Origin: Streptomyces sp. B21-083
GTDB lineage: Bacteria > Actinomycetota > Actinomycetes > Streptomycetales > Streptomycetaceae
DNA: 64,000 nucleotides
Assembly (NCBI RefSeq): GCF_036898825.1
Contig: NZ_JARUND010000002.1
Coordinates: 1,302,001 to 1,366,000 of the forward strand
Direction of reading: 5' to 3'
Both the position numbers and the translations under genes were made by a program. The notes under the pieces were generated by a model. That model ran no database searches, was not told the origin of the DNA, and was given only the letters and a program-made list of their open reading frames with translations. The first letter of the stretch is position 1; each line of letters opens with the position of its first letter. Below, one piece after another: positions 57,596 through 64,000 of this stretch.

Positions 57596-58936
57596 ATGCG
57601 TAGAACCACCGGCCGCCTGATGCGCGGCATAACCCTGCTCTCCGTCCTCGCCCTCGGCGCGACCGCCTGCGGCGGCTCCGACGACAGCAGCTCGGACCAG
57701 AAGGGCGTCTCCGCCGCGGACATCCAGGCGGCCCTCAAGAAGGGCGGCACGGTCAATGTCTGGGCCTGGGAGCCCACACTGAAGTCGGTCGCCGCCAACT
57801 TCGAGAAGAAGTACCCCAAGGTCAAGATCAACCTGGTGGCCGACCGGTCCGGCGACAAGCACTACACCGCCCTGTCGAACGCCATCGCGGCCAAGAAGGG
57901 TGTCCCGGACGTCGCGCAGGTCGAGTACTTCGCGCTGAGCCAGTACTCGCTCACCAAGGGCCTGACCGACCTGGCCCCCTACGGTGCCGACAAGCTCAAG
58001 GCCAAGTACACGCCCGGCCCGTGGAACGCCGTGAACGACGGCGACAAGGTCTACGGCCTGCCGATGGACTCGGGCCCGATGGCGATGTTCTACAACAAGA
58101 AGGTCTTCGACAAGTACAAGATCGCGGTCCCGACCACGTGGGACGAGTACGTCGACGCGGCCGCCAAGCTGCACAAGGCCGACCCCAAGGTCTACATCGC
58201 CAACGACGCCGGCGACGCGGGCTTCACCACCAGCATGCTGTGGCAGGCCGGTTCGCGCCCCTACAAGGTCGACGGCACCAAGGTGTCGATCAACTTCGAG
58301 GACGCGGGCGCCAAGAAGTACACCGACACCTGGCAGAAGCTGATCGACCAGAAGCTCGTCTCGCCGATCAACGGCTGGACCGACGACTGGTACAAGGGCC
58401 TGGGCGACGGCACCATCGCCACCCTGACCACCGGCGCCTGGATGCCCGCCAACTTCGTCAGCGGTGTCCCGAAGGCCGCCGGTGACTGGCGCGCGGCCCC
58501 GATGCCGGCCTGGACCAAGGGCGACAAGGCCAGCGCCGAGAACGGCGGCAGCTCCCTCACCCTGCCCGAGCTGGGCAAGAACAAGGAGCTCGCCTACGCG
58601 TTCGTCGAGTACGCGAACGCCGGTGACGGCGTGCAGACCCGTGTGGACGAGGGCGCCTTCCCGGCGACCACCGCTCAGCTCCAGGACCCGGCGTTCCTGA
58701 GCAAGAAGTTCGACTACTTCGACGGCCAGGAAGCCAACAAGATCTTCGCCGACTCGGCCGCCAACGTCGCCAGCGACTGGTCGTACCTGCCCTTCCAGCA
58801 GTACGCCAACTCGATCTTCAACGACACCGTCGGCAAGGCCTACGTCTCCAGCGAGAAGCTCGCCGCCGGTCTGAAGACCTGGCAGGACGCCTCCGTCAAG
58901 TACGGCACGGAGCAGGGCTTCACCGTCGAGAAGTAG
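57596..58936 (+). CDS. Sugar ABC transporter substrate-binding lipoprotein
   Basis: The 446-residue lipoprotein (lipobox LGATAC near residue 22) is a family-1 binding protein: VNVWAWEPTLKSVAANFEKKYP, DVAQVEYFALSQYS, LPMDSGPMAMFYNKKVF in parts. Context with GH42 beta-galactosidase and GH30 galactanase implies uptake of beta-galacto-oligosaccharides. A large stem-loop follows before the GH42 gene. Confidence 0.92.
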   Translation: MRRTTGRLMRGITLLSVLALGATACGGSDDSSSDQKGVSAADIQAALKKGGTVNVWAWEPTLKSVAANFEKKYPKVKINLVADRSGDKHYTALSNAIAAKKGVPDVAQVEYFALSQYSLTKGLTDLAPYGADKLKAKYTPGPWNAVNDGDKVYGLPMDSGPMAMFYNKKVFDKYKIAVPTTWDEYVDAAAKLHKADPKVYIANDAGDAGFTTSMLWQAGSRPYKVDGTKVSINFEDAGAKKYTDTWQKLIDQKLVSPINGWTDDWYKGLGDGTIATLTTGAWMPANFVSGVPKAAGDWRAAPMPAWTKGDKASAENGGSSLTLPELGKNKELAYAFVEYANAGDGVQTRVDEGAFPATTAQLQDPAFLSKKFDYFDGQEANKIFADSAANVASDWSYLPFQQYANSIFNDTVGKAYVSSEKLAAGLKTWQDASVKYGTEQGFTVEK

Positions 58937-58996
58937 CAGTCCAGCAGTACGAGTTGAGCAGTATCGGCGGCGCAGTGTCCGCCGAGCGGTAACAGT

Positions 58997-59036
58997 CGAG
59001 GAGCGGCCGGAAAGCATCACCGCCGGCCGCTCCTCG
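58997..59036. terminator. Intra-operon stem-loop between binding protein and GH42 genes
   Basis: A perfect 14-bp stem (CGAGGAGCGGCCGG with CCGGCCGCTCCTCG) and a 12-nt loop lie between two same-strand genes. It may be a partial terminator or a 3'-end stabiliser keeping binding-protein mRNA abundant. Confidence 0.78.
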
Positions 59037-59102
59037 TACCCCCTCCTGTCCTCTCCCCCTCCCCCGCGTCGAGCCGCTTCGCAGCGCCCCGGAAGGATCA
59101 CC

Positions 59103-61148
59103 ATGACCTCCGCCTCCCCGTCCCGTCTGCCGTACGGGCCGGACGGTGACTCCGCGCCCCGTCTCGCCTACGGCGCCGACTACAACCCCGAGCAGTGGCC
59201 TCGGGAGGTGTGGGAGGAGGACGTACGGCTGATGCGCGAGGCCGGCGTCAACATCGTCTCGGTGGGGATCTTCTCCTGGGCCCGTATCCAGCCCGACGCG
59301 GACTCCTGGGACTTCGGCTGGCTCGACGAGGTCATGGACCTGCTGCACGAGGGCGGGATCGGCGTCGATCTGGCCACCGCGACCGCGTCCCCGCCGCCCT
59401 GGCTGACCACCGCGCACCCGGAGATCCTCCCGGTGACCTCCACCGGCGAGACGGTCTGGCCCGGCGCGCGCCAGCACTGGCGCCCCACCTCCCCCGTGTT
59501 CCGCAGTCATGCGCTCGGGCTGGTCCGGAAGATGGCGGAACGTTACGCCAACCACCCGGCCCTCGTGGCCTGGCACATCTCGAACGAGCTGGGCTGCCAC
59601 AACATCTACGACTTCTCGGACGACGCGGCTCACGCCTTCCGCGAGTGGCTGCGCGCCCGCTACACCACCCTCGACGCCCTCAACCACGCCTGGGGCACGG
59701 CGTTCTGGTCGCAGCGCTACAGCGACTGGGCGCAGATCCTGCCGCCCCGGCTGGCCGGCTCGCACCCGAACCCGACCCAGCAGCTGGACTTCAAGCGGTT
59801 CTCCTCGGACGCGCTGAAGGACTATCTGGTCGCGGAGCGCGACATCCTGCGTGAATACACGCCCGAGGTGCCCATCACCACCAACTTCATGGTGATGGGC
59901 GGCACGAAGGGCATGAACTACCCCGACTGGGCGGGCGAGATCGACTTCGTCTCCAACGACCACTACGTCCACCCGGGCCCGCAGGACCGCGACGAGCTGT
60001 CCTTCTCCGCCAATCTGACCAGCGGTATCGCGAGCGGCCGTCCGTGGTTCCTGATGGAGCACTCCACCAGCGCGGTCAACTGGCAGCACGTCAACGTGGC
60101 CAAGCGGCCCGGTGAGCTGGCCCGCGACTCGCTGCTGCACGTCGCGCACGGCGCCGACGCCGTGTGCTTCTTCCAGTGGCGACAGTCGGCGGCCGGCGCC
60201 GAGAAGTACCACTCCGCGATGGTGCCGCACGCCGGCGCCGACAGCGAGGTCTTCCGTGCGGTGGCCGCCCTCGGCCAGACCCTGAAGGACCTGGCGCCCA
60301 TCACGGGCTCCGAGCGCGAACCGGCCCGCGTCGGAATCGTGTTCGACTGGGACTCCTGGTGGGCGAGCGAGCAGGACTCGCACCCCACCGCCCTCCTCGA
60401 CTACCGCCAGGAGGGCCTGAACTGGTACTCGGCGCTGCTGTCCCTCGGCATCCGCGCCGACGTCGTCACCACGCGCACCGACTTCAGCCGCTACGACGTG
60501 CTGATCACCCCGGTCCTGCACATGGTCCCGGCGACGCTCGCCAAGGAGCTGACGCGGTACGCGGAGACCGGCGGCCATCTGGTCACCACGTACTTCTCCG
60601 GTGTCGTCGACGAGAACGACCACATCTGGCTCGGCGGCTACCCGGGCGCCCTGCGCGACGTACTCGGCATCCGTGTCGAGGAGTTCGGCCCACTGCTCGA
60701 AGGTGAGTCGGTCGAGGTGGACGGCGGCGGTACGGGCACGGTGTGGACCGACCGGATCGACGTGACCGAGCCCGAGGTCGAGGTCCTCGCCCACTACCGC
60801 ACGGGCGCCTACGCGGGCCGCCCGGCCGTCACCCGCCGTACGACGGGCGAGGGTTCGGCGTCGTACGTCTCCACGCGTCTGGGCGTCGACGGCCTCGCGG
60901 CGCTGCTGCCGGGGCTGCTCGCTCCGGCCGGTGTCGACAGCGAGCTGCCCGAACAGGCCCGTGGGCGGGTCGAGTTGACCGTACGACGGGGCGGCGGGAG
61001 CCGGTTCCTGTTCCTGGTCAACCGGAGCGAGGAGGAGATCCCGCTGCCGGGCCTCGACGGAGAGCGGCTGTCCGGCGGCACGGATGCCGACGGCGTTCTC
61101 GTCCTCGCCCCGAGGGAAGTCGCCGTACTGCGACAGCCCGCCTCCTGA
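59103..61148 (+). CDS. GH42 beta-galactosidase, cytoplasmic
   Basis: The 681-residue enzyme has no signal peptide. The GH42 barrel starts at YGADYNPEQWP, with acid/base Glu162 (WHISNELG) and nucleophile Glu319 (FLMEHSTSAVNW). A trimerisation domain (about 400-600) and a small C-terminal beta-domain with VAVLR follow. Length is typical. It would hydrolyse imported beta-galacto-oligosaccharides such as beta-1,6-galactobiose. AAGGA lies upstream of the ATG at 59103. Confidence 0.95.
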   Translation: MTSASPSRLPYGPDGDSAPRLAYGADYNPEQWPREVWEEDVRLMREAGVNIVSVGIFSWARIQPDADSWDFGWLDEVMDLLHEGGIGVDLATATASPPPWLTTAHPEILPVTSTGETVWPGARQHWRPTSPVFRSHALGLVRKMAERYANHPALVAWHISNELGCHNIYDFSDDAAHAFREWLRARYTTLDALNHAWGTAFWSQRYSDWAQILPPRLAGSHPNPTQQLDFKRFSSDALKDYLVAERDILREYTPEVPITTNFMVMGGTKGMNYPDWAGEIDFVSNDHYVHPGPQDRDELSFSANLTSGIASGRPWFLMEHSTSAVNWQHVNVAKRPGELARDSLLHVAHGADAVCFFQWRQSAAGAEKYHSAMVPHAGADSEVFRAVAALGQTLKDLAPITGSEREPARVGIVFDWDSWWASEQDSHPTALLDYRQEGLNWYSALLSLGIRADVVTTRTDFSRYDVLITPVLHMVPATLAKELTRYAETGGHLVTTYFSGVVDENDHIWLGGYPGALRDVLGIRVEEFGPLLEGESVEVDGGGTGTVWTDRIDVTEPEVEVLAHYRTGAYAGRPAVTRRTTGEGSASYVSTRLGVDGLAALLPGLLAPAGVDSELPEQARGRVELTVRRGGGSRFLFLVNRSEEEIPLPGLDGERLSGGTDADGVLVLAPREVAVLRQPAS

Positions 61149-61198
61149 GCAGCGCCCCCGCACCACCCTGAACTCCCCTGATCCAAGGGGCACACCGT

Positions 61199-61238
61199 CG
61201 TGCCCCGTCCGTACGCACCCGCGTACGGGACGGGCACG
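61199..61238. terminator. Hairpin after the GH42 gene
   Basis: Two 18-nt arms (CGTGCCCCGTCCGTACGC and GCGTACGGGACGGGCACG) pair with slight imperfection around an ACCC loop. It probably limits read-through into the GH30 gene. Confidence 0.72.
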
Positions 61239-61279
61239 GCGGTCCACCGCAGCGACCACATCTGAGTTGGGAGCACACG

Positions 61280-63331
61280 TTGGCACGCCGTACCCGCACG
61301 CGACACCTTCTGGGAGTCGTCGGCATCACCGCCCTGGCCACTTCGGCCGCTCTGGTCAGCGCGCCGTCGCCGGACGCGCAGGCGGCGGCCGAGGCAGCCG
61401 CCTCGGCCGTCACCGTCACCCCCGATCCCTCCTACAAGCAGGAGAAGTTCGAGGGCTGGGGCACCAGTCTGGTCTGGTTCGCCAACGCGACCGGCAACTA
61501 CCCTCCGGCGATCCGCGAGAAGCTCGCGAAACTGCTGTTCGGTGACGACGGGCTGGCGCTGAACATCGCCCGCTACAACATCGGCGGCGGCAACGCCCCC
61601 GACGTGAAGGACTACCTGCGGGCCGGCGGGGCCGTCGAGGGCTGGTGGAAGGCGCCCGCCGGCACCACCCGCACGGACACCGACTGGTGGAGCGCCGACG
61701 ACGCGGCCGACTGGAACCCGAAGGCGGACAAGACCCAGCGCTGGTGGGTGGACCGCATCAAGAAGGACATCACCCACTGGGAGACGTTCAGCAACTCGCC
61801 GCCCTGGTTCATGACCGAGAGCGGCTACGTCTCCGGCAACTTCAACGCCAACGCCGACCAGCTGAAGGCCGATTCGGTCGACGACTTCGCGGCGTACCTG
61901 GCGGGCGCGACGAAGCGGCTGGAGAAGGCCGAGGGCATCAAGGTCGACACCGTCGACCCGTTCAACGAGCCCAACACCGGCTACTGGGGCACCAAGCTGG
62001 GCGCGGACGGCCAGCCCGTCGGCGGCCGTCAGGAGGGCGCCCACATCGGCCCGGCGCTCCAGGAGAAGGTGCTCGCCGCGCTTGCCCCCGCGCTGAAGAA
62101 GGCCAAGGTCAAGTCCGAGATCTCGGCGATGGACGAGACCAACCCGTCCATCTTCGCGAACAACTGGAACTCCTACTCACAGGCTTCCAAGGACCTCGTC
62201 GACCAGATGAACGTCCACACCTACGGCACCGGGCAGCGCACCACCGTGCGTGACCTCGCCAAGGCGGCCGACAAGCCGCTGTGGATGAGCGAGGTCGAGG
62301 GCGACTGGGGCGACGGGCAGAGTTTCACGGACATGCGTCCGGGGCTCGGCCTCGCCCAGCAGATCGTCAACGACCTGCGTGAACTGGAGCCCCAGGCCTG
62401 GGTGTTCTGGCAGCCGGTCGAGGACTACGACAACATGAAGCCCGGCGGCGAGTCCGCCAAGGGCGGCAACTGGGGCAGCATCCAGCTCTCGTTCAGCTGC
62501 AAGTCGGCGGACACGCTGGCGACCTGCCCGATCTACACGAACACCAAGTTCGACACCGCCCGTAACTTCACGCACTTCATCAAGCCGGGCGACAAGCTGA
62601 TCAAGGTGGACGACACCTCCAGCGCCGCCGCCGTGACCAAGGACGGCAAGGGCGCCTCGCTCGTCCACGTCAACTCCACCACCGCGGCCCGAGACGTCAC
62701 CATCGACCTCTCCAAGTTCCGCACCATCAAGGGCAACGCGACCGTCACGCCGACCGTGACCAGCGCCGACGGCAAGCTCAAGCAGCAGGCCCCGGTCAAG
62801 GTCGTCGGCGGCAAGGCCACGTACACCGTTCCCGCCCAGTCGGTGACCTCCTTCGCCATCAAGGGTGTCTCGGGCGTCGCGAAGAACGCCGGTCTGTTCA
62901 GCAAGGGCCACTCCTACACGCTGACCGGCGTGCAGAGCGGCAAGGCCGTGACCGTTGCCGCGGGCGGCAAGAGCCTGGTCCTCGGCTCCGCCAACGGCAC
63001 GGTCGCGCAGAACTGGCAGCTCGACGCCCGCCACGGCGACAAGGGCGCCCGTCAGCGGTACGTCTTCGCCAACCCGGCCGAGGGCAAGCGACTGGCCGTC
63101 CGCGACAACGTCCCTGTGGTCGAGCCCGACACGGGCAAGCGGGATCCGGCCACCGAGTGGATCATGTCGACCACCGGTGACCAGACATGGACCCTGATCA
63201 ACGTGGCCACCGGCCGCCTCCTTGAGGTCGGCGGCCAGGCGACCAACGAGGGTGCCGCCGTCACCACCTGGATGGCCAACTCCGGCTCGAACCAGCGCTG
63301 GCGGGTCACGGACGTGACCGACCGGAGCTGA
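61280..63331 (+). CDS. Secreted GH30 enzyme with CBM13, probable endo-beta-1,6-galactanase
   Basis: The 683-residue protein starts at TTG with GGGAG upstream and has a signal peptide to about residue 34. The GH30 catalytic region (about 45-545) has probable acid/base Glu230 (PFNEPN) and nucleophile Glu338 (MSEVEG). A ricin-type module (about 560-683) follows. It is a close paralogue of the 1066-residue GH30 enzyme at 34.7 kb: long blocks such as RYNIGGGNAPDV, GADGQP-GGRQEGAH and ISAMDETNPSIF are shared. It lacks the Ig and discoidin modules. Last gene of the galactoside operon. Confidence 0.9.
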   Translation: MARRTRTRHLLGVVGITALATSAALVSAPSPDAQAAAEAAASAVTVTPDPSYKQEKFEGWGTSLVWFANATGNYPPAIREKLAKLLFGDDGLALNIARYNIGGGNAPDVKDYLRAGGAVEGWWKAPAGTTRTDTDWWSADDAADWNPKADKTQRWWVDRIKKDITHWETFSNSPPWFMTESGYVSGNFNANADQLKADSVDDFAAYLAGATKRLEKAEGIKVDTVDPFNEPNTGYWGTKLGADGQPVGGRQEGAHIGPALQEKVLAALAPALKKAKVKSEISAMDETNPSIFANNWNSYSQASKDLVDQMNVHTYGTGQRTTVRDLAKAADKPLWMSEVEGDWGDGQSFTDMRPGLGLAQQIVNDLRELEPQAWVFWQPVEDYDNMKPGGESAKGGNWGSIQLSFSCKSADTLATCPIYTNTKFDTARNFTHFIKPGDKLIKVDDTSSAAAVTKDGKGASLVHVNSTTAARDVTIDLSKFRTIKGNATVTPTVTSADGKLKQQAPVKVVGGKATYTVPAQSVTSFAIKGVSGVAKNAGLFSKGHSYTLTGVQSGKAVTVAAGGKSLVLGSANGTVAQNWQLDARHGDKGARQRYVFANPAEGKRLAVRDNVPVVEPDTGKRDPATEWIMSTTGDQTWTLINVATGRLLEVGGQATNEGAAVTTWMANSGSNQRWRVTDVTDRS

Positions 63332-63347
63332 CCCGGTAGTTCGTCCC

Positions 63348-63399
63348 CGAAGGCCGCCTCCGCGTGAACCGATCCCGGCGCACGCGGAGGCGGCCTTCG
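63348..63399. terminator. Strong hairpin terminator after GH30 gene
   Basis: A perfect 19-bp stem (63348-63366 with 63381-63399) and a 14-nt loop end the galactoside operon. Confidence 0.88.
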
Positions 63400-63465
63400 C
63401 CGTGCCCGCCCAGACCGCCCGCAACCCTCTCGCAACGTCCCGTGCGGTCCACTGGGGCGGTGAAG

Positions 63466-63825
63466 ATGCCCGAGGAGAGCCCGCGCGTCGAACTGACCCC
63501 GGCCGCCGCCGAACTGCTGCGGCGGCTGCACGCGACGCACGGCCCGCTGATGTTCCACCAGTCCGGCGGCTGCTGCGACGGCAGCGCGCCCATGTGCTTC
63601 CCGGCGGGCGAGTTCAGGACCGGTGGCTCCGACGTACTGCTCGCCGAACTGGTGGTCGAGGGTGTCCCCGAACCGGTGACGTTCTGGATGTCGCGCAGCC
63701 AGTACGAGGTGTGGTCCCACACCCGGTTGATCGTGGACGTCGTACCTGGCCGGGGCAGCGGTTTCTCCCTCGAAGCGCCCGAAGGCGTTCGCTTCCTGAT
63801 CCGCTCCAGAGTCGTCAACACCTAG
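63466..63825 (+). CDS. DUF779 family protein
   Basis: The 119-residue protein carries the DUF779 signature FHQSGGCCDGSAPMCFP (about 30-46), with three Cys that could bind metal, and ends GVRFLIRSRVVNT. DUF779 genes normally accompany aldehyde dehydrogenase genes, but none lies within this window. ATG at 63466 was chosen; GTG two codons upstream (63460) shares the same GGGGCGG site. The function is unknown. Confidence 0.8.
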   Translation: MPEESPRVELTPAAAELLRRLHATHGPLMFHQSGGCCDGSAPMCFPAGEFRTGGSDVLLAELVVEGVPEPVTFWMSRSQYEVWSHTRLIVDVVPGRGSGFSLEAPEGVRFLIRSRVVNT

Positions 63826-63912
63826 CCTCTCGCGCGCCCCCTCTCGGCTCATCGTCACCTGTCGCACTCCCCTTGCGTCCTGCGACAGTTGACGGGACTT
63901 CAGGGGGTCTGA

Positions 63913-64000
63913 ATGCGTGGCAGCGGACGGTTCAGAACGGGCAGAACACCAGTCTCGACAGTCGCGGTGATCGCAATGCTGGCCGGCGCGGCCCTGACAG
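63913..64000 (+). CDS. Start of a secreted protein, truncated by the window end
   Basis: ATG at 63913 follows AGGGGG and opens a frame MRGSGRFRTGRTPVST then a hydrophobic VAVIAMLAGAALT, which looks like a Sec signal peptide. Only 29 codons are visible, so the mature protein cannot be identified. Confidence 0.6.
   Translation, partial: MRGSGRFRTGRTPVSTVAVIAMLAGAALT

Overview
The window is a stretch of a Streptomyces-type actinomycete chromosome. It is very GC-rich, uses many GTG and TTG starts with GGAGG-like ribosome sites, encodes many Sec, Tat and lipoprotein exports, and carries SpoIIE-type phosphatases, an ANTAR domain and LacI-controlled sugar operons. All functions below are read from sequence motifs and recalled family knowledge; no database search was run.

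Layout. (1) 1-5.2 kb: the 3' end of a GH95-like alpha-L-fucosidase with a ricin-type lectin domain, a regulator that looks like a TetR/AraC chimera, a tiny HTH protein, a membrane-anchored Mrr-type nuclease, an RsbW-like ATPase and a small hydrophobic protein. (2) 5.2-17.7 kb, minus strand: a signalling and potassium block made of an ANTAR-GAF-PAS-SpoIIE phosphatase, a multi-HAMP hybrid histidine kinase, kdpE, kdpC, kdpB, kdpA, kdpF and a 27-residue leader-side peptide. No kdpD is present. (3) 17.9-21.3 kb: a flavin-binding split-barrel protein, then a zinc-type ABC transporter operon (binding lipoprotein, ATPase, permease) preceded by two Zur-like boxes.

(4) 21.4-31.9 kb holds the most unusual system. 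An acyl-CoA carboxylase beta subunit, a FadD32-like fatty acyl-AMP ligase, a Pks13-architecture polyketide synthase (ACP-KS-AT-ACP-TE), a Tat-exported antigen-85-like esterase, a PucR-type regulator and a cutinase-like esterase lie on one strand. This is the gene content of the mycobacterial mycolic-acid condensation and transfer locus (accD4, fadD32, pks13, Rv3802c, fbp genes), in a genus not known to make mycolates. I infer that it makes and exports an alpha-branched beta-keto lipid or its ester.

(5) 32-63.4 kb is an apparent plant type II arabinogalactan utilisation region. It encodes two GH30 enzymes resembling endo-beta-1,6-galactanases, two DUF1680-type beta-L-arabinofuranosidases (GH127 and GH146-like), a GH43 arabinofuranosidase with a lectin domain, a GH42 beta-galactosidase, an unassigned (alpha/alpha)6 hydrolase, and two complete sugar ABC importers lacking an ATPase, which probably share MsiK. 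Two LacI regulators sit divergent to the two importer operons, and each importer promoter carries its own type of palindromic operator just downstream of the -10 box. Secreted enzymes would trim the polymer, the importers would take up galacto- and arabino-oligosaccharides, and intracellular GH42 and GH127 would finish them. An orphan SpoIIE phosphatase, an IclR regulator and a 0.5 kb GC-rich tandem-repeat block separate the two halves. The window ends with a DUF779 protein and the start of a secreted protein.
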